In this document: piece by piece, positions 1 through 8,335 of the stretch
Layout: each line of letters opens with the position of its first letter
How positions within the stretch are numbered: position 1 is the stretch's first letter
Source of the DNA: CAZNLH01 sp964573995
GTDB lineage: Bacteria; Gemmatimonadota; CAZMKB01; CAZNLH01
Direction: 5' to 3'
Assembly (NCBI GenBank): GCA_964573995.1
Contig: CAZNLH010000005.1
Location: forward strand, 41,347-105,346
DNA length: 64,000 bases
Position numbers and translations under genes: made by a program
The notes under the pieces: generated by a model
The model's database searches: none
What the model saw: only the letters and a program-made list of their open reading frames with translations
What the model was told of the DNA's origin: nothing

Positions 1-488
1 TATCCTTTTTCGAGATCTACAACCCTGGGGATCATCTTCAATCCATCTTCCGTCTCCACATCATGCGTGATTATGAAAGCAAACCTCCTTCCCCGGGGCC
101 AGAACCCTATGTGGGATACCCGAGACAGGCCCTTTTTTTCCATCAATCGCCGCAGGAGTTCGAACTGAAAGCGGGCATACCTGTCTTCAACCGGCCACCT
201 CAACCTTCCTCGCCTTTCCTGTGCGGGCATGTACGCCTTTCTGAGGGCATACTGCAAGAATCTCGGAATGAGCGGCTTCAAGTAATAGAAAACCCTCTTG
301 GGAAGGCTTAGATCCCAGTGTCTCCTCCCGAAATGACCCTCGAGCAGTATGTCTTCCACATAATCGGTCAAGGAATCTCCGGCAACGGGAAGACCGCTTT
401 CTACGGAACGATAGGCGTCCTCCCAATCCGCCTCCGTAAGTCCCCGGGCCACGAGACGCCAAAATACGTTTGGATGGTTATTCTTCAT
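1..488 (-). CDS. Polysaccharide deacetylase family protein (partial, cut by left edge)
   Basis: The frame is open from an ATG at 486-488 to the window edge, giving 162 residues without a stop. Residues 141-146 read THDVET, the first metal-site motif of NodB-type carbohydrate esterases, just after a hydrophobic strand (RRFAFII). The 130-residue N-terminal extension, with a KPLIPR stretch and a WPVEDRYARFQ stretch, is typical of deacetylases in exopolysaccharide loci (family knowledge from memory). The remaining NodB motifs lie outside the window. It starts 16 bases after the FemAB-like gene and is probably cotranscribed with it. Likely role: N-deacetylation of the exported polysaccharide. The start is moderately certain, since GAGG abuts the ATG directly. 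Confidence 0.75.
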   Translation of the reverse strand, partial: MKNNHPNVFWRLVARGLTEADWEDAYRSVESGLPVAGDSLTDYVEDILLEGHFGRRHWDLSLPKRVFYYLKPLIPRFLQYALRKAYMPAQERRGRLRWPVEDRYARFQFELLRRLMEKKGLSRVSHIGFWPRGRRFAFIITHDVETEDGLKMIPRVVDLEKG

Positions 489-504
489 CCTCGTAACACG
501 ATCT

Positions 505-1545
505 TCATGCAAAGTATTTGTAAAATGCCCTTCCGATCCCCCTGCAAACGAACGCCGGTGTATGCTTGATCAATACGTTCCCTATTCTAACCGGCAGACC
601 GTTTAGGTTCGATGGCGATGATCTGGCAACAAAGGAATAACGCAGCGGCCGCTCCTCCGCCCCCCATCCATTCTTGAAACTTCGCAGCCCCGTGTTCCTC
701 GTCCTGGTCTTCCCAAAATCGAACATATCATACTTGTTGAGGCAGGCCCATTCTATGGCCTTCCACAGCACGAGATCATTGGATCCCATTCTTACGTAAT
801 CATAGTCAGAAGCACTGTACTTGTAAGTCACAGTGGACCCGTACTGCAAGAAAACCGCCCCAGCCACCGGATGCAGGCCCTTGCGAGCGATGAGGACGAA
901 TCCCCTTTCGGTCTGGATGAAGCGATCCCATAGCAATTCAATGAATCTCCTGGGTTGCACCGGAACACCCAATCTCCTCCTTGTGCCGACCTGGAGTTCG
1001 TAAAAAAAGGATAGATCTCTCATTGAATGGCATCGATGCACCTCTATCCCGTTTCTAATGGCCTTCCTTATCTCGTACCGCACTCCCTTCTTCCTGAATT
1101 TCCTGAAGACGACATCGGGATCGTGATCCAGGTACAATTTGTGCATCACGAACCCATCATCGAAGTAGATATCATCCATAGGGGGGACGGAGGATCGAAT
1201 TTCTATCGCCTTGAGACCCCTTCTTTCTCGCATGTCTCGAAGATATCCTATAATATATTGGAGGTCTCCGCCATCAGAACAAAGCGGCGGGCAATAATCT
1301 GAAAAAGGAAGGCAAACCCATCGCCTTCCCCCCAAGGGGCCGGATACCTCGAGAAAGGGGGCGCCTGCACGCACGTTCCCGGCGGAATCGATGCTTGCAC
1401 AGGCATAAGGTTTGTATCCGTAAGCGTCTGAAAGGAGTCCCAGCCACTCAGGGCTATGAAATATGCACGAATCGGGATGGTTCTCGACGAAGTCTATCCA
1501 TCGGTCGTCATCCAGTGGTTCTATGACCTCTATATTCACTTCCAT
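505..1545 (-). CDS. FemAB-like GNAT-fold protein of exopolysaccharide loci
   Basis: 346 residues. The N-terminal part has an LPFSDYCPP stretch and the C-terminal part has DFGKTRTRNTGLRSFKNGWG, both typical of FemAB-related acyltransferase-fold proteins found next to polysaccharide deacetylases in exopolysaccharide and PEP-CTERM loci (family knowledge). No signal peptide or membrane segment is apparent, so it should be cytoplasmic. The family relatives transfer aminoacyl groups to peptidoglycan precursors, but the substrate of this subgroup is unknown. It follows the GT4 glycosyltransferase by 15 bases and precedes the deacetylase by 16, so the three look like one operon. No exosortase is visible in the window. 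Confidence 0.75.
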   Translation of the reverse strand: MEVNIEVIEPLDDDRWIDFVENHPDSCIFHSPEWLGLLSDAYGYKPYACASIDSAGNVRAGAPFLEVSGPLGGRRWVCLPFSDYCPPLCSDGGDLQYIIGYLRDMRERRGLKAIEIRSSVPPMDDIYFDDGFVMHKLYLDHDPDVVFRKFRKKGVRYEIRKAIRNGIEVHRCHSMRDLSFFYELQVGTRRRLGVPVQPRRFIELLWDRFIQTERGFVLIARKGLHPVAGAVFLQYGSTVTYKYSASDYDYVRMGSNDLVLWKAIEWACLNKYDMFDFGKTRTRNTGLRSFKNGWGAEERPLRYSFVARSSPSNLNGLPVRIGNVLIKHTPAFVCRGIGRAFYKYFA

Positions 1546-1560
1546 TCCCCGCTACTCCCC

Positions 1561-2712
1561 TCAGCAAGCGCCGTCAGCAGCCTCTTCAAATAGTTCGATC
1601 GTCTCCATCGCGTTGCTTTCCCACGAGAATGCCTGGGCCCTCTTGAGCCCCCTTTCCACCAAGTCCGCGGCTAGGGAAGGATCCGACAGCACGCTCCATA
1701 TCGCATCGGCAAATTGTCCGGTGTTCAATGGATCGATCACCAGTGCCCCATCTCCGACAATTTCCGGTACCGCACACAAATTCGAAGCAATAACGGGCGT
1801 GCCGCACGCCATCGCCTCCAGTGGTGGTATCCCGAAGGTCTCCAGAGAAGACGGGTAGACAAACAGATCGGCGCACCTGTAAAAGCCGACCAGCTTGTCC
1901 CTCGGTAGAGAATCCAGGAAGAAAACACGCTCGGCTATCCCGAGTTCCCGGGCCGCTTCGCGCACCTTCTTACGATACCCCATGATACTGTTACCGATCA
2001 TGATGACGTTGTGCGGAGCGTCGTGCATCCTGAGTACTTCCCTGAACGCCCTGAGGAAAGGTATCGGGTTCTTGTACGGCCTGATATCAGAAATCCACAA
2101 CAGGTAATTTTCGTTGAATCCCACCTCCCTCCCCAACAATGCGTGATAATCGGATTCCGGGCGTTCCATGTTGAATACTTCGTGATCCACGGATTCATAA
2201 ATCACCCTTATCTTCTTGCCCGAAATTCCGCTCAACCTGATGATCTCACCCTTGGTAAAGTGGGAATTGGCGATAATGCGCACCGAACGACCGGCCTTCT
2301 TCCCAAACGAGAGCCGGTGATACAGCGAACGAAATAGCCCCACCTGCCTGGGAAAATAGAACTGTTGGAGTCCCGTGATCTTCCAGACCTCGCGTGCCTC
2401 CAATTTTCGGAATAGGGGGACAGGATTACAGGTATAATGGACATCTATACCAAAACGCCCGCAAAGCCCCGGGATACCGATCTCCTGGAAGGCCAGCCTC
2501 TGCAGCCTGCTACTCCCGAACGAGACGTCTACAAAGTGCAGGTTGCGCCCCGGCGAATGAATGCGTTCCAGATAGAAAGTCTTTAGCGACGGCGTCACGA
2601 AGACATAAAATTCCATGGCGGGCGCGAGGCCCGGGTATGTCCGCAACATGCTTACCCATATGCCAACAGCGCCGCTCTTCCCCGGAATCGTGGACAGGAG
2701 ATCAACTCCCAC
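1561..2712 (-). CDS. Glycosyltransferase family 4
   Basis: About 383 residues in a GT-B fold arrangement. The C-terminal half carries the GT4 nucleotide-sugar motif ETFGIPPLEAMACGTPV (E-x7-E). The N-terminus VGVDLLSTIPGKSGAVG matches the usual first strand and glycine loop. I chose a GTG start at 2712 because AAAGGGA lies six bases upstream; a TTG at 2733 would add seven residues and lacks a ribosome site. The donor and acceptor sugars cannot be read from the sequence. It sits between a methyltransferase and the FemAB-like gene and most likely adds one sugar to the lipid-linked repeat unit on the cytoplasmic side. Confidence 0.85.
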   Translation of the reverse strand: MGVDLLSTIPGKSGAVGIWVSMLRTYPGLAPAMEFYVFVTPSLKTFYLERIHSPGRNLHFVDVSFGSSRLQRLAFQEIGIPGLCGRFGIDVHYTCNPVPLFRKLEAREVWKITGLQQFYFPRQVGLFRSLYHRLSFGKKAGRSVRIIANSHFTKGEIIRLSGISGKKIRVIYESVDHEVFNMERPESDYHALLGREVGFNENYLLWISDIRPYKNPIPFLRAFREVLRMHDAPHNVIMIGNSIMGYRKKVREAARELGIAERVFFLDSLPRDKLVGFYRCADLFVYPSSLETFGIPPLEAMACGTPVIASNLCAVPEIVGDGALVIDPLNTGQFADAIWSVLSDPSLAADLVERGLKRAQAFSWESNAMETIELFEEAADGAC

Positions 2713-2752
2713 GCTTATTCCCTTTGATCGCAATACCCCCTACCCCCAAATA

Positions 2753-3484
2753 TCAGGTCTTCCTCGCTACCCAACAATAGTGTCCGGCGAACTTCAACTT
2801 TACGATATTTACCTCTTTCGCCGAAAGGCGTTTCAATTTCCCTACGATATTAAAGATGCGGTTCAACGGAGACTCGGATTCCCAGAATCTCATGCCTATC
2901 CATGATGAGATCCTTTCGTTGGAAACCCCCCTTATCAATTTTATAATGACGAGGCTTAAAAAATCGATCCCGGGGGCCAGAAGATTCAACCTGAAGCCGT
3001 TACGATCCAGCAAAGACTTCAGGCCGAAGGGGGTCATGTTGAAGGTGGACATCGCATGAAAGGGCTCCAGTTGAGCAACAGACCCGATAAAATAGCCTTC
3101 GCCCTTCGTAACCCTGCCGATTTCCGAAAGGCAGCGATCGGGCTCCTGTAGATGCTCCAGGACCTGCGCGGAAAAAACAATGTCAAATGACCGGTCAGGA
3201 AAAGGGAGGTTGATACCATCATACACTACAATGGGAGAATCGCTCGACTCTATGTCGACACCGGTCCACAGCAACCCCAGGCCCTCCAGAACCCCCTTGT
3301 GTGGACAGGACGGTCCACAACCAAAATCCAGGACACGAAACCGCGGGGGATCGTCCATTTCGCCACGAGAGACACCGTCCAGGGTTTCCTCCAAAATCGA
3401 TATGGCGTCCCTCTGGCGACAATCGGTTGAAAGGATGAACTCGCTGAAAAGCCTATAGAAGTCTGTATTGTCGACGGGTTTCAT
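2753..3484 (-). CDS. Class I SAM-dependent methyltransferase
   Basis: 243 residues with the Rossmann methyltransferase motifs: motif I VLDFGCGP near residue 48, an acidic end of strand 2 (GVDIES), and FDIVFSAQVLEHL as motif IV/post-IV of the Methyltransf_11 type. It lies between two glycosyltransferases, so a methylation of a sugar residue or chain terminus of the exopolysaccharide is the natural guess, but the acceptor is not determinable. Ribosome site AAGGA precedes the ATG. The spacing of about 20-40 bases to both neighbours fits a single operon. Confidence 0.8.
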   Translation of the reverse strand: MKPVDNTDFYRLFSEFILSTDCRQRDAISILEETLDGVSRGEMDDPPRFRVLDFGCGPSCPHKGVLEGLGLLWTGVDIESSDSPIVVYDGINLPFPDRSFDIVFSAQVLEHLQEPDRCLSEIGRVTKGEGYFIGSVAQLEPFHAMSTFNMTPFGLKSLLDRNGFRLNLLAPGIDFLSLVIIKLIRGVSNERISSWIGMRFWESESPLNRIFNIVGKLKRLSAKEVNIVKLKFAGHYCWVARKT

Positions 3485-3517
3485 GGTCCTTGGCGCCGCC
3501 CCCTTCGAGCCTTCCGG

Positions 3518-4459
3518 TTACTTCGGACTAAACCCTTTCAAGAAAAATATCCTGAACGCCCCTGCAAGGAAGCCGGCGTCGGATTTAATCCTGACCATCC
3601 AATACGTCCTGGCTGCAGTCGACGACAAGAGATAACCAATATAATTCCTCACGAAATTGATTGTGATCTTCTTCAATGCGGAGGCGGCTATCCAGGTCTT
3701 CCCCAGGACGTCACATTCCGCGAGACACCGCGAAAGCCCATGCCGGTAGGCTTGGTCCAACACGGCACTCTCAAGGAAACGGCTCTCCTCCTGTTCATGG
3801 TAGACAACAATCGATGGGCTGTAACCGATAGTCAGTCCCCTTGCCTTCGCGCGAAGGCAAAGGTGATATTCCTCCTCGGCAAATTTGTTTTCTCCGACGC
3901 GACCGAACGAGGAATGAAATCCTCCCAAGATATCGAATACCTTCCGCTTGCAAGAAAAGTTGCAGCCATGCACGCCGCTCCTCCGTCGCTTCAGGATAAC
4001 AGATTCCGGTCCAAGGTCGAACGCTCCGGTTCCCTCAATGACCCTTGGGTCCACACCCGCAGGAACACCCAGGGGGCGCGACAGGGTCCTGCCGCCTATG
4101 ATGTCGGCCCCAAGCGTCCTGTAGGCTCCGGCCATTTCGAGAAGCCAGTCCGGGGCCACGACGGCATCGTCATCCACGAAGGCGATTATCTCGCCCCGGC
4201 TTTCTTCTATCCCCCTGTTCCTGGCCCTGGACAGGCCGAGTTCGGCCTCGTAGACGTATTGAAAGACGATGTCGCCGCCCGCCTTTAGAGAGATGAAATC
4301 GAGCACCCTCTCCCTTGTGTCGTCCCGCGAGGAGTTGTCGACGGTGAGCACCTCAACCTCGCCCACCTCGTCGCTCACCTTGGCGCCGGCAATACTATCG
4401 AGACACCTCAGGACCCTCTCCTCCCCGTTGTATGTGCAGACAATGACGCTGATTACCAT
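3518..4459 (-). CDS. Glycosyltransferase family 2
   Basis: 313 residues. The N-terminus VISVIVCTYNGEERVLRCL is the GT2 nucleotide-binding start; DNSSRDDT and RNRGIEESRGEIIAFVDDDA carry the conserved acidic metal-binding positions (DDDA as the DxD-type motif near residue 95). A later FAEEEYHLCLRAKARG segment resembles the ED/catalytic-base region. The C-terminal about 50 residues are more hydrophobic and may associate with the membrane. Sugar specificity cannot be predicted. It is seven bases from the upstream methyltransferase, so translation is probably coupled. Confidence 0.85.
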   Translation of the reverse strand: MVISVIVCTYNGEERVLRCLDSIAGAKVSDEVGEVEVLTVDNSSRDDTRERVLDFISLKAGGDIVFQYVYEAELGLSRARNRGIEESRGEIIAFVDDDAVVAPDWLLEMAGAYRTLGADIIGGRTLSRPLGVPAGVDPRVIEGTGAFDLGPESVILKRRRSGVHGCNFSCKRKVFDILGGFHSSFGRVGENKFAEEEYHLCLRAKARGLTIGYSPSIVVYHEQEESRFLESAVLDQAYRHGLSRCLAECDVLGKTWIAASALKKITINFVRNYIGYLLSSTAARTYWMVRIKSDAGFLAGAFRIFFLKGFSPK

Positions 4460-4465
4460 GCTAAT

Positions 4466-5290
4466 CTACCGCGCAGGCCTCCAGGCCCCCCTGCAGGCCG
4501 GCATGCACGCGCCCTGGTTCTTCTGCCTCGATGACTCACTCGCCGATGCAACGACCAAGTTGCCGAACGGGAGGTCCGAGGACTTCATAATCTTGCTCAA
4601 GACGAGGAAAGCCCATTGAATGGCCAGGCAGATGATCTTCACCGGGTAATACGTGTATAGATTCCCGCCCGCCCACCTGTCTATGGAACAACTCATCAAC
4701 ATTCCTATACTCGTCATGGTCGTCCCATACGGCATGATCGATAAGACACGAAGGCCATTTTCCCCCAAGATATGTTCCAGGCCCCACCTCGTAAACCTGA
4801 GATAATCGCAGGGACTCTCATGGTAGAACCAGACAAAAGGGGCCGTTAAGATCAGGACCCCTCCATCTTTCAGGACCCTTCTTGCCTCGGATAGAAATAC
4901 CCCCGGGTCGGCAATGTGCTCGATGAGTTCTGATGCGAGAAGGGTGTCCACGCTGTTTGACTTGAACGGCAAGGCGAGCGCGTTGGCAACGATATCGGGC
5001 ATCGGAGGTTGCCTTTGAGAATAGCCTATCATTTTCCTGACAATCTTCGGCATCCCGACGGGCCTTGCAAGGCTTACCCCCTTTCTGAAATCGGGGGTGA
5101 GATCGAGGCCGATATATCTATCTACACTATCCTCAAAGACATGGCGATATGGTTTGGAACCGCACCCTACATCCAGCAGTACCCCTGAGGAGAACCGTCC
5201 CGCCCTCCGGACCGCCTCCAGCAACAACCTGTAGGGAATCGCATCGGTCCTGAGAAACCTGTTTATTCTTCTTATGATATTTATCAGCAT
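4466..5290 (-). CDS. Class I SAM-dependent methyltransferase
   Basis: 274 residues. Motif I is LLDVGCGSKPY near residue 39; IGLDLTPDF is the acidic strand-2 position; LASELIEHIADPGVFLSEARRVLKDGG is the Methyltransf_11 signature. The segment APFVWFYHESPCDYLRFT is characteristic of methyltransferases in cell-surface sugar clusters. The C-terminal tail has clustered cysteines (GACMPACRGAW) that most relatives lack, so the last 25 residues may be poorly conserved. Probable role is modification of a sugar or lipid-linked intermediate. It lies between the Wzy-like gene and the GT2 gene. Confidence 0.78.
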   Translation of the reverse strand: MLINIIRRINRFLRTDAIPYRLLLEAVRRAGRFSSGVLLDVGCGSKPYRHVFEDSVDRYIGLDLTPDFRKGVSLARPVGMPKIVRKMIGYSQRQPPMPDIVANALALPFKSNSVDTLLASELIEHIADPGVFLSEARRVLKDGGVLILTAPFVWFYHESPCDYLRFTRWGLEHILGENGLRVLSIMPYGTTMTSIGMLMSCSIDRWAGGNLYTYYPVKIICLAIQWAFLVLSKIMKSSDLPFGNLVVASASESSRQKNQGACMPACRGAWRPAR

Positions 5291-5329
5291 GATTGTCTTT
5301 TAAGGATCATGGTCCCCCTTTTTTTCGTC

Positions 5330-6748
5330 TTATGTGGATCGGCAGCCTTCAGTGCGCCAGAGCGCGTAACCTACAAGTGACCAGAAGATGATGTTCGGAA
5401 TACCCACTTCAAGCGCATAAGTGTAGAATAATAATAGTGGGAGGAGTAGAGTATACAAGATAATCGTAAAACCGATCTCCCGGTCGAGGGATCCCTCGTT
5501 CAACATCCGCCATCCGATCCGCAATAATATGACGATGATCGCCAGTATCGCGACATAGCCGAGCAGCCCGTATTCCAACAGGATATGAGACAGGCTCCCC
5601 CTCCAGAACATAAACGCCCCTGCAGCCTTTATCACGCTCCCAGATATTCCCAATGTCTGGCTCGCGGTAGCGCTACCGCACCCAAAACCGGATAGAAGAG
5701 TGCTCGGTGAGCCTGAAACCTTCGCGAAGGAGATTTGCAGGCTTGCCAGCCGCCCCACGTCATAATAACCGGTCTCGGGCAGGTAGCGGATGTTTTCGAC
5801 ATACTTTGAAGTCAAATCGGGGAACAGGACGTATGAGAGTGGGGTCTCCCCCTTGAAAAACATGGAATAAAGCGTCAAGAAACCCCACGCGGACAGGGCG
5901 CCAACCCCCAGGTACAAGGCCTTCTTTACAACAGTCCCGTGTTTCTTCAATACGATGATTGACAACGCCAAAACAGTCATAATTACGATAAAGACCTTCC
6001 CTTCGCAAAAAACCGAGGAGACGGCACTGACTCCAAGCGACACCACGAATGGCCACAAGTCATCATTCACGATAAAGCGGGCAGCCGCCCAACAGCATAC
6101 TATGGTGTCCAAGAGGATCAGTTCATGGGTGCCGAGGAGTCCGAAGGTACCGGCCAGGCTGTCTCCCGGCGGGATACCGGAGAGGTATTCGGGTATTTGA
6201 ATAAGCAACTCGAAGATAATCAGCGAAAGGCACACCCAGAAAAAGCCCCTGACAAACCTGTCGGGAATATCAAGGGCGTAAAATAGGTACAAGGCTATGA
6301 TGACGTACTTGAACATTACGAACCAGCCCCAGGCGATCGCGAGGAACGACTCGCCGAGCGTAAGCGCCCTTATGATACCGAACAGGGAGATAACGAAAAT
6401 GGGGAAGGCTATCGCAGGGACTCGCTTCTTGTGAACCGTCACATTCAGGAAGATCTTCAGAATAGCCACACCGATTACGAAATGAGAGATCCACTGGACC
6501 TCCTTGGGAAGAAGGGCCTTACCGTTCCAATTCCATGCATAGAATAAATCGCCGATAAAGGCGATGCTTATCCAGATTACCTCCTTGTCCCAGAGGAAGA
6601 AGGCAAGGATACACAGGTCTATTCCCAGGACCAGCGCGAGGGATGGTCCATATAACGCCACAACGGCACAACAAAGCGCCAAGGCCACATAAACAGGCAA
6701 TGCGGTCCGGCTCGGGAAATAGTATCTCGACAGTTCAGTGACCTTCAT
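5330..6748 (-). CDS. O-antigen ligase/polymerase-like membrane protein (Wzy-type)
   Basis: 472 residues, strongly hydrophobic, with about ten to twelve predicted membrane segments and a longer periplasmic stretch at roughly residues 290-380 (TPLSYVLFPDLTSKYVENIR onward). That topology and the position beside a Wzx-like flippase fit a Wzy polymerase or O-antigen ligase, which polymerises or transfers undecaprenyl-linked repeats in the periplasm. Sequence conservation in this class is low, so the assignment rests on topology and context. The two functions cannot be told apart here. Confidence 0.65.
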   Translation of the reverse strand: MKVTELSRYYFPSRTALPVYVALALCCAVVALYGPSLALVLGIDLCILAFFLWDKEVIWISIAFIGDLFYAWNWNGKALLPKEVQWISHFVIGVAILKIFLNVTVHKKRVPAIAFPIFVISLFGIIRALTLGESFLAIAWGWFVMFKYVIIALYLFYALDIPDRFVRGFFWVCLSLIIFELLIQIPEYLSGIPPGDSLAGTFGLLGTHELILLDTIVCCWAAARFIVNDDLWPFVVSLGVSAVSSVFCEGKVFIVIMTVLALSIIVLKKHGTVVKKALYLGVGALSAWGFLTLYSMFFKGETPLSYVLFPDLTSKYVENIRYLPETGYYDVGRLASLQISFAKVSGSPSTLLSGFGCGSATASQTLGISGSVIKAAGAFMFWRGSLSHILLEYGLLGYVAILAIIVILLRIGWRMLNEGSLDREIGFTIILYTLLLPLLLFYTYALEVGIPNIIFWSLVGYALWRTEGCRST

Positions 6749-6801
6749 CCCCTTGAATACTCCTTCCGAGTCTCACGATCGTCCATGATTCCGTCCCATG
6801 C

Positions 6802-8127
6802 CTACGTCTTTTCCACGGGTACACCGGCCCTCCCGCGTAGTAACAACAGCAATTCCGCCCTCTTTCCCCAGAGAGAGGACATGGAAAAGACTTGGTCCCA
6901 CGAGATCCGCACGGTGTCTTTCAATCCCATGTAGCCCATGAACAGGACCGCCACCTCGGTGATGATGGTCGCGATGGCCGCCCCAACCATGGAAAAGATA
7001 GGAATCAGTAGAAAATTCAGGAGAAGATTGATAAAGGCGCCGATGGAGGCATTGAGCAGGTAACGATTCTGCCGGTTCACAGCGAGGAGACAGAAGCCCA
7101 ACAGGCCGCTCGCGAACGCGATCGGCACGTCGAGTATCAATATCCTGAAGACGAGGCTGCTTGCCATGTAAGACTCCCCGTATACCGTCCGGATTATCAA
7201 CGGCGCGAGCCATATCAGTACGGCCGCGATCGGCACCGATACCGCCACTGCCAGTGCCAGAGAATTAGAGATCCAGGTGGACAGTTTCTGCCTCGATTCC
7301 TCGAAATACCTCGCAAGGAGCGGGTACACGGCACGGTGATAGAGAAGGCCCATAGTCATCAATATGACGACAATCTTGCATGCTGCGCTGTAAAATCCGA
7401 CAACCTCCTTTCCCTTCATGAACCCCAGCATCACCATGTCGAAGTAGTAATAGACGGCGACAAGGAAGAAGGCGACCCCCATCGGCAGACTCTGCCTTAA
7501 CATCTTTCCCCACAATTGAAAGTCGAAGCGAAGGCGGGGAATCCTGTCCTGCCGGGCCAAAAAGAACAAGAGGATCGAGGCTCCGAGGACCCCTGAAAAG
7601 GCCTGTATGATAGGGACCCTCAATATATCGGAGGGGAACCGCACAAGTCCTATCAATAACCCCACGTAGACCAGTCTCTGCACAACCTGTGCGGTCGAGA
7701 TCACCTCCATCTTCTCAATGCCCTGGAAAAACCACTCGATCGTAAACACAAAGGTGAAAAGTGAAAGGCCATAATACAGCAAGAGTATCCTGAGTTCTTC
7801 TTCCTTGAGTATCCACCATGAAAAGATGGCGAGTAGGACGTAGGCCACGAGCGATGCCAACACCTTTATGGTGATGATATTGTCTACGTACCTGTGCATC
7901 TTGTCCCTGTACCGGGCCACCTCCCTGGTCCCGAAGTGGTCAAGGCCGAGATTGACGAAGAACATGAAATAGGCCAATATCGCCTGGATAAAACCCAGTT
8001 CGCCGAATCGATCGGCTCCAAGGACCCTTGCAAGGTAAACGATCCCGACGAACCCCAGGCCACGGCAGACAACCTGGGCAGAGGAAAGGAAGAGGAAGTT
8101 CTTAAAGACGCGCTGGACGGCAGACAT
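6802..8127 (-). CDS. Wzx-like polysaccharide flippase (MOP/PST superfamily)
   Basis: 441 residues with about twelve to fourteen hydrophobic segments. The N-terminus FLFLSSAQVVCRGLGFVGIVYLAR and the following LGADRFGELGFIQAILAYF are typical of the RfbX/PST flippase family, which moves undecaprenyl-linked oligosaccharides across the inner membrane. It lies directly upstream of the Wzy-like gene, the usual Wzx/Wzy pairing. Its start is 208 bases from the end of the FBP aldolase/phosphatase gene, so it may begin its own transcript, though no clear promoter was found. Confidence 0.82.
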   Translation of the reverse strand: MSAVQRVFKNFLFLSSAQVVCRGLGFVGIVYLARVLGADRFGELGFIQAILAYFMFFVNLGLDHFGTREVARYRDKMHRYVDNIITIKVLASLVAYVLLAIFSWWILKEEELRILLLYYGLSLFTFVFTIEWFFQGIEKMEVISTAQVVQRLVYVGLLIGLVRFPSDILRVPIIQAFSGVLGASILLFFLARQDRIPRLRFDFQLWGKMLRQSLPMGVAFFLVAVYYYFDMVMLGFMKGKEVVGFYSAACKIVVILMTMGLLYHRAVYPLLARYFEESRQKLSTWISNSLALAVAVSVPIAAVLIWLAPLIIRTVYGESYMASSLVFRILILDVPIAFASGLLGFCLLAVNRQNRYLLNASIGAFINLLLNFLLIPIFSMVGAAIATIITEVAVLFMGYMGLKDTVRISWDQVFSMSSLWGKRAELLLLLRGRAGVPVEKT

Positions 8128-8335
8128 TGGCAGTCTTGATCAGGATTATCTTCTTCTTTTCAATCATCTCGAACGCCAAGGGAGCAATTCCAAACTGGAA
8201 AGGGGACAACTGCACACACCTGAATGGGGGCCCCTTTATAGCAATAGGGGGAAAGGGAGCAGGACAACTACCCCCTTCCCCCCTGTCGAGATACGTTACG
8301 CCACCCGGTCGACCCGGGATTATACCAACCCCGTT
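8128..8335. other. Intergenic region with a GC-rich hairpin after the FBP aldolase/phosphatase gene
   Basis: This stretch holds no convincing gene. It contains a short inverted repeat CCCGG-TCGAC-CCGGG at about 8306-8320, close behind the stop of the minus-strand FBP aldolase/phosphatase gene, and low-complexity G- and C-runs around 8220-8280. There is no T-tract after the hairpin, so it is not a standard intrinsic terminator. I see no good -35/-10 pair for the flippase gene. Confidence 0.3.
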
